Positions 34,801-42,913 of a stretch of DNA of 45,741 nucleotides are shown here, in pieces. This DNA is from JABWBR01 sp036741235. Its GTDB lineage: Bacteria > Bacteroidota > Bacteroidia > Chitinophagales > Saprospiraceae. The position numbers were made by a program, and so were the translations under genes. The stretch is taken from contig DAINSQ010000013.1 of NCBI GenBank assembly GCA_036741235.1, forward strand, positions 1 to 45,741, given 5' to 3'. Position 1 is the first letter of the stretch, and the number at the start of each line of letters is the position of its first letter. The notes beneath the pieces were generated by a model. The model did not search any database. It was not told the DNA's origin and saw only the letters and a program-made list of their open reading frames with translations.

Positions 34801-35238
34801 ATTTGGCGCCCCGAACAAATTAACTGCCACAACTGTCTGAGCGTGCGCGTTTCGCCCACCGTAGCTACAACCTACGGCGTTACCATCGTGGATGAAAACG
34901 GCTGCCGGGCAGACGATCAACTCGCGCTTTTTGTGCGCAAAAAGCGGGATATCTACATCCCCAATGGTTTTTCACCCAATAACGACGGGCTGAACGATGT
35001 GTTTATGATTTTTGGCGGGCAGGAAGTAGAGACGATCAACTCCTTCCTGATCTTTTCCCGTTGGGGGGAAACCCTTTTTGAAGCGTACAATTTTCAACCC
35101 AATAACCCCGCCTTCGGTTGGAACGGCTCCTTCAGAAGCCAATTGCTCAATGCAGGCGTATACGTCTACCTGGCAGAAGTGACCTTTATCGACGGCGAAA
35201 CGGAAATATTCAAAGGAGATGTCACCCTCATACGGTAA
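28807..35238 (+). CDS. Type B T9SS giant surface protein 2 (2143 aa)
   Basis: The N-terminus is a weak signal (TVLLQSIVAVWLLINPGQPQ), then the same CNLTVNAQANPSTICAPGQ unit and jelly-roll-like domain as in the preceding gene (~38-275). Three ~78-residue Ig-like modules follow (~290-523; each with NLC/PLC, LN.LL.P, GG.W.VNG). Residues ~527-1540 hold a ~252-residue super-repeat four times, each an FN3-like unit, a WSGPGI unit and a PKD-like unit (Y.W.F.G); a fifth FN3 follows. Then come a PICEDTPVGINWSG unit, a LCSGADSLLVLADLL unit, one ADAGPDQSLSC module and an SprB-like module. The type B signal begins IYIPNGFSPNNDGLNDVF (~2048-2143). It is likely a long surface adhesin. No enzyme motif is seen. 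Confidence 0.92.
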   Translation: MTTKLTVLLQSIVAVWLLINPGQPQEDAPAASSTAPVACNLTVNAQANPSTICAPGQTVNLNAIVQGGMVTQVMWSPTTGVANPNSLNTTAVVNQTTTYTVNVSGTSNMNLMTNGNFNAGFAGFTSDYIPGTGGPFGLLSSEGQYAVSTNASLTHTNFANCPDHTGGGNMLVVNGAGVPNQNILCQTISVTPFTNYAFSAWVASVISTSPAQLQFSFNGVIVGGIFSPPATTCQWQQFSQIWNSGGASSVQICIVNQNTALSGNDFVIDYLFLGEVCTAVNTVTVNVVNLNAAWTPPNNLCVQSQPILLNSLLNPGSTAGGTWTVNGFPTNVFDPGQWGAGAHTVTYSVTQAPCSDVETHFIIVLPLPVATWAPPPNLCIGSPVFNLNTMLLPNSQTGGTWTVNGAPATTFNPAVLGPGPHVVTYTVGTFPCINNYTQTIEINPLPNAGWAPPPPLCPTSPAFNLNTLLSPGAQSGGVWRINGTVATTFNPATLGAGTYNVSYSVGNTPCSATITQPIIVSAPPAVPQPACGQVTEATITISWPAVSGAASYLVNINNSQQVTVTGTSYTSTGLMPGQTVQYQVLAVGANGCNSIFSGAISCTTTLCIPAAVVINPVAPLCNDDAASTIQLTAVVSDTTGTGVWSGPGITDAISGIFNPAMAGPGVHIIQYDYEVNDCPSTDTALISVVNPPVPAIQGDSTVCVGDTATIAFGGTADSIAVFNWQFDGGAIITGSGPGPYQIAWAAAGARTITLSIDQGVCNADTTHAVQVNAPLTPPAINCQTTSSSITFYWPYDDAVSGYVVNILQGPSGMIDSDTSFAFTGLTPGDTVTIALIAATGGPCPDVVAERTCIAADCPLVDISITAPDLICTTPNQANITLQATTSGGSGTGIGVWSGPGIINPATGLFSPLQANTGTNLINYAYTENNCTYTANTTIDVFPKPTATFIAQDTICLLDTIAITYTGSASPAASYDWNFADGIVHSGSGQGPYMVSWPTPGVRLLRLRVEENGCQSTLSVQGIQVDPTIDIPFVACDPTFTSTEFSWNDVANAQAYIVIVTQGPFGEITSDTSFTIMGLMPGQNVQILLTTISENACPGSIQPQECTTLSCDSLSLSLQDVAPVCLGDAPASISLPFNLATNGNGSLTWSGPGIIDPALPDWSPSSAGAGQHTIIATYFDGVCTAADSVAITVFETPVAAFTLTPEVCQDSLAQVDFTGAAGPGAVYAWDFGGAVVVSGTGAGPYTLSWPASGPQTVSLQLSENGCAALPVDELTNVSPPLTAPQISCTTGLTSVSFSWLPVDFAGNYAVTVLSGPTGTATSDTGYVFNNLLPGTTVSIEVTAQGDGICPATTAQLACTAGLCPSVGLNITPPGLICVDSAPDTLDLSYTITGSSGTGTLTWSGNGIIDAAAGLWAPNASMAGLGNWVFLTYEQDVCTYQDSLAIDVWLTPEADFSMPAYLCSDSSAMIVFTGSAGAGALYAWNFDGGVATPGTGAGPHQINWSLAGSYDVSLTVSENGCLSQQAIQTIVVDAPLPAPQLSCSNTLNSITLSWPAIDQAAGYNLTAPPGYTANWTSPTSVVFDNIMPATTLLFSVTALDSAACSDVTATLSCSTLPCPSLSLAWSAPAAICEDTPVGINWSGTANTVFDVNILLNNTPQLLTGISAGSVNTFTISQTTTFAVTGATTASAPGCAVILPPPLTVAYNQPISAGVALSAPALCSGADSLLVLADLLNGEAAGGVWQEISQPASTGNAFDAGDGTFYAALQNPGIYRFRYTVDASAPCSDSSSVVQILINPNPVADAGPDQSLSCLDNEATLGGSGSTQGSNIAYLWSSAGGAMTTTPNLPQTTAGQSDIYTLTVVNTSTGCSDSDDVIVESGINFLIPFVTTTSISCFAANDGVIVIDSVNGGQPPYQYALNDRPWGSQSFFANLSPGIYRLRIRDATGCESELQLNVSQPDALQVELVTNIEGNETIIQLGDSVLLQALINIPAEQLDTVIWRPEQINCHNCLSVRVSPTVATTYGVTIVDENGCRADDQLALFVRKKRDIYIPNGFSPNNDGLNDVFMIFGGQEVETINSFLIFSRWGETLFEAYNFQPNNPAFGWNGSFRSQLLNAGVYVYLAEVTFIDGETEIFKGDVTLIR
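30397..33426 (+). repeat. ~757-bp coding super-repeat, 4 tandem units plus a fifth FN3 start
   Basis: A conserved Cys at the start of each FN3-like unit falls at codons beginning 30397, 31150, 31909, 32665 and 33427. The spacing is 753, 759, 756 and 762 bases (251, 253, 252 and 254 codons). Each unit has the same FN3 - WSGPGI - PKD-like order. The copies are diverged in sequence, so this is an old duplication under selection for length. Confidence 0.85.
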
Positions 35239-35268
35239 TATTTGATCGCTTTTATTGAAAAAACCGAT

Positions 35269-35311
35269 AGAAGTTGGCTCAATATTGATTTTGAGCCAAC
35301 TTCTTTTTTTT
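35269..35311 (+). terminator. Strong Rho-independent terminator after type B gene 2
   Basis: A perfect 14-base stem (AGAAGTTGGCTCAA with TTGAGCCAACTTCT) with an 8-base loop, then seven or more T. It begins 31 bases past the stop codon at 35238, so the third giant must have its own promoter in the remaining ~180 bases, where I see no clear box. Confidence 0.9.
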
Positions 35312-35490
35312 AATAAAAAAAATAGTGTTAATTTTATTGCTCCATATACTGGAACACGCACCCATACATACATCCAATCAGTCTGAAAATAAAAATTGCG
35401 TGGATATCCGGTAGCATAAGGCATTTTAGCCCTTAGACAAGGTTAACGATAGTATTGCCATCCACTTTCATATAGCAAAACGGTCACTCG

Positions 35491-38400
35491 ATGAAGCAAC
35501 TTATACTTTTATTCGCTTTTTTGCTTTGCTACACTTTCCAGGGCTCCCTATGGGCCAATCAAAACGCCCCGAGGGTGGAAATTATCATGCTCGAAGGGCC
35601 GCAACACCGCTACCCGCTCCAACCCTGGACGGGAGATATGCAGCGCTACGACCTCTGCAATCTGGAGATAGGCCGCACATACCGTTTGTTGATTTCAGAG
35701 TTTGCCGATACAGGTTGCGGCTGGAATCTGGTATCCAAAAACGGCGCGGGCAAGCAACGCACCAGCGCCAACGAGCTATTGTTTACTGCTGACGCCGCCT
35801 GCATGTCGCTATGGCTACAGCGACAATGCCCCTCTGACGGTCGCGAAGGCGCATACCTCAGCATACAATGCGAAAATTGCTCCTTGCCGAGTTTTGTCGA
35901 AGCTGATGAAAAAATGATGGGCATCACGGCGCAAGTCAACGGCAACGCCCTCTACCTCATCCAGCAGGTGTTTATCGGCGGCGGCTGCTTCGACGTCAGC
36001 GGCGCTACTTCAAGAGGGTTTCCGGGGCAAATCGGCACTTTCAACAACGGCGCAACCTCTATCGGCATCGGGGAGGGCATCATCCTGTCTACCGGTAATG
36101 TCCTGGATTGCGCAGGCCCCAACAACACGCCCAGCCGCTCCACCGGCTTCGGCGGCGCAGCCAGCGACCCCGACCTGTCAGCCCTTGCAAATGGCTCGCT
36201 TTACGACATCGCTGCGCTCGAATTTTATTTCCGCCCAACGGTGAACTCCGTCACCTTTGCTTATGCTTTTGCCTCTGAAGAATATTGCGAATATGCCAAC
36301 ACACAGTTTAACGACGTATTCGGTTTTTTTATCAGCGGTCCCGGTATTAACGGCCCATTCTCCGGCGGCGCCATGAATATCGCCGTTTTACCCGACGGCT
36401 CGCCGGTGTCTATCAACAATATCAACCATACGATTAACCAATCTTTTTATCACGATAGCAACCCTCCGGGGCAAAGTGCGGGCTGTAATACCGGCGAGGC
36501 TTTTGCCGTGCCCAATACCCAATTCGACGGCTTTACCGTGCCGCTGCTGGCCACGGCTACGGTTATTCCCTGTCAGCAATACAAAATCAAACTGATTATT
36601 GCCGACCGGGGCGACGCTATTTTTGACTCTGCGGTATTTTTGAAAGCAAACAGCTTTGCCGCCGGTTCTACGCTGTCTGCATCGGCCAATATTACAGGCC
36701 TCGGCCCCAGCGCCATTGCAGCCTATGAAGGTTGCGGCAACGGCTCTTTTACGTTTTTCCGCCAGGGCGACCTTAGCCAGCCTTATCCGGTTACTTTTAC
36801 CATTTCTAATACCAGTACGGCTACATCCGGGCTCGATTATGCCCCGTTTCCCACAACGGTTATTATTCCCGCCGGTCAAGCCAGCGTTACTATTCCTGTT
36901 CAAGTATTTGACGACCTGATCACTGAAGGTACCGAAGCTATTGTTATAGAATTGCAAAACCCCTGCTCCTGTACCTCAAGTATGGTCCAGATTCAAATTC
37001 ACGACCCGCCTCCATTGACAATATCAGCGCCCGATATCTACGTGTGCTCTACAGTACCCACCACCGTTTCGCCTACCGTGAGCGGGGGGTTGCCGGGGTA
37101 TACCTATCAATGGAGCACGGGCGGCACTTCGCCTTCCATGACGATTACGCCGCCGCCGGGCGCTTCTTATTATTCCGTGCAGGTTAGCGACAACTGCGGG
37201 CAGTCGGCAACCGCCAACTTCGGCTTGTTCGCCTCCTCCCCAACCGCTACCCTGAGCGGCTCGGGCACTATTTGCCAGGGCAATTTTAATGCCTATCTCG
37301 ACGTGGAATTCACAGGATTCGGGCCCTTCGATATTACTTATAGCGTGGGCGGTTATCCACAAACGATCACAGGTATTTACGCCAACCCCTATGAGCTCCC
37401 CGTCAACCTGCCCGGCACCGTCCAACTCGTATCCGTTTCCGCAAATGGATGCCCAGGTCAGGCCGGCGGTACTGGCACCGTCGAAATTACTGAGGTGCTG
37501 CTCGCCTCGGAAGTTACCCCCATTACTTGCAACGGCGCCGCCAACGGAGCTATCGATATTACGCCGAGCGGCGGTACTACCCCCTATGACTACAACTGGA
37601 ACGGTTCCCTGCCCGATGTTGAGGACGTAAGCAACCTGGGCCCCGGCACTTACCGGGTTACGGTTACCGATGATAATGGCTGCCAGGTATCTTCTATCTT
37701 TACGCTCGCCCAGCCCCCCGTGCTCAATGCTACTGTGGGCGCTATCCAGGGCGTCGATTGTAATAACAACGGCGTCGGTTCTGTCAATGTGAATGTAAGC
37801 GGAGGTACGCCGGGGTATTCCTACATCTGGAGCGATAATAGCACCAATCCTGTGCTGGTAGCGCCTGGCGGCTTGTATTTGCTCACCGTGACGGACGCCA
37901 ATGGCTGTACCAAACAACTCAGCGCCACGATTCCCAATAATGTGGCCTATCCTGCAGCAGTCGCCTCGGTAGCCGACGTGATCGATTGCAATACGGCCTC
38001 TACTACACTGAGTAGCGCCGGATCCAGTAGCGGCCCGCCTCACGCATATCAATGGCTGGCGCCTCCAGGTGTAAGCCTCACCGGATCCACTCAACCGCAG
38101 GTGACCGTAAATACCGCGGGCAACTATTCCCTGGTGGTAACCAATACCAGCAATGGATGTAAGGATACCGCCGATGTAATCGTGTTACAAGATTTCACCC
38201 CGCCTGTTATCGCCATCGCCGATCCCGACACCATCACTTGCGCTGTTGACAGTATTATCGTGGATGCCAGTGCAAGCACGGGCGGGCCGGGAATGCAATA
38301 TACCTGGACTACCCAGGGCGGCAATATCCTGAGCGGCAACGGTACGCCGATAATACAGGCAGGCAACGGCGGTAATTATACGCTGGTGCTCACGAATACC

Positions 38401-41400
38401 AATAACGGCTGCTCCAGTACCCAGACCGTTTCAGTCCCTCTTGATGTGGTTTACCCGGTAGTTCAACTGTCGCCCCCCGGTAGCGTGAATTGCGATAATA
38501 CATCCATTACAATTAACGCAAGCGCTTCCAGCAGCGGCCCACAATTTACCTATTCCTGGACTACTACCAATGGTCATATTCTGAGCGGCCAGGGTACCAA
38601 TTCAATAGTAGTAGACGAGGGCGGCGTATACGAACTGGAAATCCTCAATATACTAAATGGCTGTTTGTCAATAAACAGCGTGCTGGTGCAGGAGGATCAA
38701 AACTATCCGGTTGCCGATGCGGGCCTGCCGGTAGAACTTAACTGCCAAACTTCCAGCGCCGTGCTCGATGGCGGCAATTCCAGTACAGCCGGTAATTTTG
38801 TATACCAATGGACTACCTCCGGCAACGGTATCAGCAGCGGCAGCGCTACGCTAAACCCTGTTGTGGTCAATCAGGGCTGGTATTATCTCTCTGTTGAAAA
38901 TGCCCTGAATGGCTGTATTAGCATCGACAGCGTGCAGGTGCTCGCCAATAGCAATGCGCCTGCCGCAACGGCAAGCGTGAGCGATATCCTGACCTGCGAA
39001 ACTACCGCTGTCAATATTGACGCCACTCCCTCTGATTCGGGCCCCAACTTTAGCATCAATTGGGAAAGTATGGAGGGGCATCCCATTCAAAACAGCAATA
39101 GCCTGACGCCTTCAGTCGCTTATCCCGGTACTTACCAACTCACGATTATCGACCAAACCAATAGCTGTATCTCTACGGCTATTGTGGTCGTTGATCAGGA
39201 CATCGCAGCGCCGGTCGCAGAAGCCGGCCCGGCTACTACGCTTACCTGCTTCTCGCCCGAGTATACAATCGACGCAACGGCTTCCGACAACGGAGCGCCT
39301 TTCCAGATTTCCTGGAGCACTCCCGACGGAGCTATCGACAGCGGCGCAAACTCGCTGACCCCTGTGGTGAGTACTCCCGGCGCCTATGTGCTGACTGTCA
39401 AAAACACCATCAACGGCTGTACCACGAACGATAGTGTGACGATACTCGCCGACCAGGATCTGCCCGTTGCCAGCGCCGGTCCAAACGCTACGCTTAACTG
39501 CGCTGCAACCAGCCTTACGCTGCAAGGACAAGTGTCTAACCCTGCACAGTATGATTTTTATTGGGAGCAAGTGGGCAACCCCGCTTTTATTTCACCCAAT
39601 ACGCTTACGCCTGTAATCGCACAAGGCGGCCAGTACGCTCTGGTGGTCACTAACCCGCAAAACGGCTGCTTGTCGCGCGATACGGTGACCATCGCCGAAA
39701 ACTTTGCAACCCCGGCAGCTAACGCCGGTCAACCAGGCACGCTTACCTGCGGCATTACGCTTTTGACTATCAATGCGCTGGCCTCCTCGCAAGGTTCGCA
39801 ATATAACTATCAATGGACTACCCAGGATGGTCATATCGTTTCGGGTGTAAATAGCCTGACTCCTCAGGTCGATGAGCCAGGCCTCTATCAATTGGTGATC
39901 ACCAATACGTCCAGCCAATGTCGCGATACGGCTACCGTGTCAGTTGGTCAAGACATAGCCTATCCGACCGCTGAAGCCGGCTCTCCTTTCGAATTAACCT
40001 GTCTTACTCCATCCTACACGCTCACCGGTACGGGATCGAGCCAGGGACCGCTTTTCCACTACCAATGGACGGGCCCGGGAGTCAGCCAGGATTTTGGCAA
40101 TAACCCGCCGGTTTTAGCTGTCAGCCAAGCCGGTACTTATACCATTCAGGTTACTAATATCCAGAATGGCTGTATAAGCAATGATGCAGTAACCATCTCC
40201 GCTAATCAGCAATATCCGCAGGCTATTGCCGGCCCCGACGGACTCATCAATTGCGCCGTCAACTCGGTAACATTGTCTACCGCGGGCTCAAGTTCAGGGG
40301 CTAATATTGCCCTCGCCTGGAATACCCTTCAGGGAGGCCTGCAACTACCCGCAGGCAATACGGCGCCCAACATTAACCAACCCGGATTGTTCGAATTGCT
40401 TATCACTAATACGGAAAACGGCTGTAGCTCGCGCGATACAGTAGCCGTATCTTCTGATTTTACTTATCCTGCCGCCGATGCCGGCCCAACGCAAACGCTT
40501 ACCTGTACCGATACTTTGCTGTCGCTCAATGGTTCGGCTTCTTCGCAAGGCAGTATCTATAGCTACAACTGGTCTACCGCAAATGGCAATATCACCGGGG
40601 GTAATACTACGTTATCGCCTACTATTGACGAACCCGGGCTATACCAACTGGAGGTATTCCACCAAATCAGCTTCTGCCGCGACACGGCATGGGTGAATAT
40701 CAGCCAGGATGTCACTCCGCCTGTAGCTGCTATTGCTACTCCGCCTGTGGTCACCTGTAAGGATCCTTCCAGAACGCTTCAGGCCAGCGCCAATGGCAAT
40801 CACCCCCTGTCGTACAACTGGACAACAGGCAACGGCAATATCCTGTCCGGCGCCTCTTCATTAACGCCGGTAGTGAATGCCGCAGGTACTTATCAACTTC
40901 TGGTTACTAACCTCGGCAATGGATGTACGACTATCGCAACTACAACAGTAGCCATAGATACCCTGCATCCTGTTGCAGAGGCAGGCGCCAGCGCGGTGTT
41001 GAACTGCTTCGATCCAAGCCTTTCGCTCAACGGTTCCGGTAGCAGCACAGGTAGCGCTTTCGCCTATCTGTGGTCAACGCCCAACGGCGCCATAGCAAGC
41101 GGCGCTAATACGCTCACGCCGCTTATTACACTACCGGGCGCCTACGAACTGTTGGTTACCAATACCGACAACGGATGCCAGTCGACCGATCAGGTGTTGA
41201 TTACCCAGAATGTGGCCCCCCCACAGGTGGCGTTGGCGAACCCAGGCCCCCTTACCTGCGCAGCTACTACAGTCAATATTATAGCCAGTACAGACGAATC
41301 TACGGCGCCCTATTCCTACGTTTGGCAAGATGCCGCAGGTAATACGCTGACTGCGCCCAATGTGCTTTCACTGCAAGTCGCCCAACCCGGCACTTATACC

Positions 41401-42498
41401 TTGATCGCTACCAATACGGTCAATGGCTGTACTAGCGATGACGAGGTGACGATCCTTCAGGATATTACTCCGCCCGCTGCCGACGCCGGCAACGGCGGTA
41501 TCCTCACTTGCGCTACTACCCAGGTTACGCTCAGCGGAGCGGGCTCGTCGGTAGGCAGCATTTATGCCTATAGCTGGAGCGGTAGTCAGCCGATATTGCA
41601 AGGTGGCGCCACCCTTAATCCAGTGGTGAACCACCCCGGCACGTATACCCTTTTGGTTACAAACCTCCAGAACGGCTGTACTGCGCAGGATTTTACCAGC
41701 GTGATCGAACAGGTGCCCGGCGAAGCCGAAATACAAGCGCAAAATCCCTTCTGCTTCGGCGATTTTGCCGTGTTGCGTATCCTCAATGTAGAGGGCGGTT
41801 ACGGGCCTTATCTGTATTCTATCGATGGCGGAAGTACCTTTTCTAGCAGTAGCTTTTACCCCAGAGTGGAACCCGGCAATTACAATGTAGTCGTTCAAGA
41901 CGCCAACGGCTGCGAATACGCCGAGTTTATTTCGATACCCGAACCCGTTGAGGTGCAGGTTGAAGTGGAAGCGCAAGTACGTATCAGGCTGGGCGATAGT
42001 TACCAAATCAATGCACAGGTGAATATCCCGCTGGAAGAAATCGCCTCAATACAATGGTCGCCCGCAGAGGGACTGAGCTGCACCGATTGCCTGACGCCCC
42101 TGGCTACACCAACGCAAACTACGACGTATACGCTGCGCATTACCAACGTCAACGGATGCCCCGATGTAGATCGCATTATGGTGGTAGTCGACCGCGAACC
42201 GGCCATTTACGTGCCCAACGCCTTCTCGCCCTATAATAACGACGGGTTCAACGACCGCTTCGTCGTCTACGCCAAACCCGACGCCGTGAAAAAGGTCAAC
42301 TCCCTGATGATCTTTAATCGCTGGGGCGAGCTGATGTACGAAGTGTACAATTTCCCGCCCAACGACCCTCAATACGGATGGGACGGCCTCCACCGCGGAC
42401 AAATGATGAATGCAGCCGTGTTTGTCTACTGGACCGAAGTGGAACTCATCGACGGTACGACCGTCCTGCTCAAAGGTGATGTGACGTTAGTACGTTGA
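35491..42498 (+). CDS. Type B T9SS giant surface protein 3 (2335 aa, choice-of-anchor L, 15-module repeat)
   Basis: Signal peptide ~1-22 (MKQLILLFAFLLCYTFQGSLWA). Residues ~23-135 are a Cys-rich N-terminal domain I do not recognise. Residues ~140-395 are a choice-of-anchor L domain: EGIILSTGNVLDCAGPNN, then FAYAFASEEYCEYANTQFND, then FGFFISGPG and VSINNINH. A Calx-beta-like stretch follows (~400-508, SGLDYAPFPTTVIIPAGQAS, ITEGTEAIVIEL), then Ig-like and SprB-like modules (~510-815). Residues ~822-2075 are 15 tandem ~84-residue modules. A last SprB-like module, a LGDSYQINAQVNIP module and the type B signal (YVPNAFSPYNNDGFNDRF, ~2237-2335) close the protein. It should be a very long surface-exposed, elongated protein, for adhesion, gliding or biofilm. 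The Ca-binding role of the Calx-beta part is inferred. Confidence 0.92.
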   Translation: MKQLILLFAFLLCYTFQGSLWANQNAPRVEIIMLEGPQHRYPLQPWTGDMQRYDLCNLEIGRTYRLLISEFADTGCGWNLVSKNGAGKQRTSANELLFTADAACMSLWLQRQCPSDGREGAYLSIQCENCSLPSFVEADEKMMGITAQVNGNALYLIQQVFIGGGCFDVSGATSRGFPGQIGTFNNGATSIGIGEGIILSTGNVLDCAGPNNTPSRSTGFGGAASDPDLSALANGSLYDIAALEFYFRPTVNSVTFAYAFASEEYCEYANTQFNDVFGFFISGPGINGPFSGGAMNIAVLPDGSPVSINNINHTINQSFYHDSNPPGQSAGCNTGEAFAVPNTQFDGFTVPLLATATVIPCQQYKIKLIIADRGDAIFDSAVFLKANSFAAGSTLSASANITGLGPSAIAAYEGCGNGSFTFFRQGDLSQPYPVTFTISNTSTATSGLDYAPFPTTVIIPAGQASVTIPVQVFDDLITEGTEAIVIELQNPCSCTSSMVQIQIHDPPPLTISAPDIYVCSTVPTTVSPTVSGGLPGYTYQWSTGGTSPSMTITPPPGASYYSVQVSDNCGQSATANFGLFASSPTATLSGSGTICQGNFNAYLDVEFTGFGPFDITYSVGGYPQTITGIYANPYELPVNLPGTVQLVSVSANGCPGQAGGTGTVEITEVLLASEVTPITCNGAANGAIDITPSGGTTPYDYNWNGSLPDVEDVSNLGPGTYRVTVTDDNGCQVSSIFTLAQPPVLNATVGAIQGVDCNNNGVGSVNVNVSGGTPGYSYIWSDNSTNPVLVAPGGLYLLTVTDANGCTKQLSATIPNNVAYPAAVASVADVIDCNTASTTLSSAGSSSGPPHAYQWLAPPGVSLTGSTQPQVTVNTAGNYSLVVTNTSNGCKDTADVIVLQDFTPPVIAIADPDTITCAVDSIIVDASASTGGPGMQYTWTTQGGNILSGNGTPIIQAGNGGNYTLVLTNTNNGCSSTQTVSVPLDVVYPVVQLSPPGSVNCDNTSITINASASSSGPQFTYSWTTTNGHILSGQGTNSIVVDEGGVYELEILNILNGCLSINSVLVQEDQNYPVADAGLPVELNCQTSSAVLDGGNSSTAGNFVYQWTTSGNGISSGSATLNPVVVNQGWYYLSVENALNGCISIDSVQVLANSNAPAATASVSDILTCETTAVNIDATPSDSGPNFSINWESMEGHPIQNSNSLTPSVAYPGTYQLTIIDQTNSCISTAIVVVDQDIAAPVAEAGPATTLTCFSPEYTIDATASDNGAPFQISWSTPDGAIDSGANSLTPVVSTPGAYVLTVKNTINGCTTNDSVTILADQDLPVASAGPNATLNCAATSLTLQGQVSNPAQYDFYWEQVGNPAFISPNTLTPVIAQGGQYALVVTNPQNGCLSRDTVTIAENFATPAANAGQPGTLTCGITLLTINALASSQGSQYNYQWTTQDGHIVSGVNSLTPQVDEPGLYQLVITNTSSQCRDTATVSVGQDIAYPTAEAGSPFELTCLTPSYTLTGTGSSQGPLFHYQWTGPGVSQDFGNNPPVLAVSQAGTYTIQVTNIQNGCISNDAVTISANQQYPQAIAGPDGLINCAVNSVTLSTAGSSSGANIALAWNTLQGGLQLPAGNTAPNINQPGLFELLITNTENGCSSRDTVAVSSDFTYPAADAGPTQTLTCTDTLLSLNGSASSQGSIYSYNWSTANGNITGGNTTLSPTIDEPGLYQLEVFHQISFCRDTAWVNISQDVTPPVAAIATPPVVTCKDPSRTLQASANGNHPLSYNWTTGNGNILSGASSLTPVVNAAGTYQLLVTNLGNGCTTIATTTVAIDTLHPVAEAGASAVLNCFDPSLSLNGSGSSTGSAFAYLWSTPNGAIASGANTLTPLITLPGAYELLVTNTDNGCQSTDQVLITQNVAPPQVALANPGPLTCAATTVNIIASTDESTAPYSYVWQDAAGNTLTAPNVLSLQVAQPGTYTLIATNTVNGCTSDDEVTILQDITPPAADAGNGGILTCATTQVTLSGAGSSVGSIYAYSWSGSQPILQGGATLNPVVNHPGTYTLLVTNLQNGCTAQDFTSVIEQVPGEAEIQAQNPFCFGDFAVLRILNVEGGYGPYLYSIDGGSTFSSSSFYPRVEPGNYNVVVQDANGCEYAEFISIPEPVEVQVEVEAQVRIRLGDSYQINAQVNIPLEEIASIQWSPAEGLSCTDCLTPLATPTQTTTYTLRITNVNGCPDVDRIMVVVDREPAIYVPNAFSPYNNDGFNDRFVVYAKPDAVKKVNSLMIFNRWGELMYEVYNFPPNDPQYGWDGLHRGQMMNAAVFVYWTEVELIDGTTVLLKGDVTLVR
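37954..41715 (+). repeat. 15 tandem copies of an ~84-codon module inside the third giant
   Basis: 1254 codons divide into 15 modules of 83-86 residues. Each starts with (D/E)AG.(P).LTC, has a central Y.W.T..G.I.SG and ends with PG.Y.L.VTN..NGC...D.V.(V/I)..D...P(V/A)A. The two Cys per module are almost invariant and likely form a disulfide. The modules differ widely in sequence, so this is ancient, not a recent slippage array. Single related modules occur in the two preceding giants. Confidence 0.85.
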
Positions 42499-42517
42499 TG
42501 ATTGTATTTATGGTATA

Positions 42518-42557
42518 GGTTTATGGGTTTATCGTTTTATTGATAAACCCATAAACC
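42518..42557. terminator. Bidirectional hairpin terminator between convergent genes
   Basis: Perfect 16-base arms (GGTTTATGGGTTTATC and GATAAACCCATAAACC) around an 8-base T-rich loop, between the third giant and the minus-strand gene that stops at 42563. Confidence 0.75.
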
Positions 42558-42562
42558 CAACC

Positions 42563-42913
42563 TCACAATATTTCCGATGAAAATGCCACCTTCACTTTAT
42601 AACTGGTAAAAAACGCGATATCCTCGGCGTTCACTTTTTTGTTGTGGAGGCGTTTTTTGATCAATTCGGCCAGGTCTTCGTTATCAGTGATCACTTCCTG
42701 CACTTGTACCTGTTGGTTTTCATCAATCATAAAGCAGATTTCGGCTTCGGCTTCTTTGATGCCCAGCTTGCTCAGCTCGGGGTTGTCCATCAATCGGGTA
42801 ATGGCTTTTCTCAGCGATTCGGCGCCTTTACCGGTTTCGGGTAAGGGGTGGGCTTGTGCCGACCATGCCATCAGACCTGTTATCACAGCGAAAAAGAACG
42901 ACCTGGTTTTCAT
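42563..42913 (-). CDS. Small exported protein, unknown function
   Basis: 116 residues with a signal peptide (MKTRSFFFAVITGLMAWSAQA). The mature part has the pattern LRKAITRLMDNPELSKLGIKEAEAEICFMIDENQQVQVQEVITDNEDLAELIKKRL, in which a strand reading EICFMIDENQQVQVQEV is followed by a helix ending in a basic (K/R)RL. This strand-helix arrangement resembles the core of TonB-like C-terminal domains and is seen in many small Bacteroidota secreted proteins whose role is unknown. It would act in the periplasm. It is transcribed alone, towards the giant protein gene. Confidence 0.7.
   Translation of the reverse strand: MKTRSFFFAVITGLMAWSAQAHPLPETGKGAESLRKAITRLMDNPELSKLGIKEAEAEICFMIDENQQVQVQEVITDNEDLAELIKKRLHNKKVNAEDIAFFTSYKVKVAFSSEIL

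Noticed and set aside
37954..41715. Regular tandem repeats as a CRISPR array
   Set aside because: The repeats are ~250 bases, diverged, without constant short repeats or spacers, and in a single open frame.
26240..42498. Assembly duplication as the source of the three giants
   Set aside because: The shared modules are far too diverged at the base level for a copying artefact.
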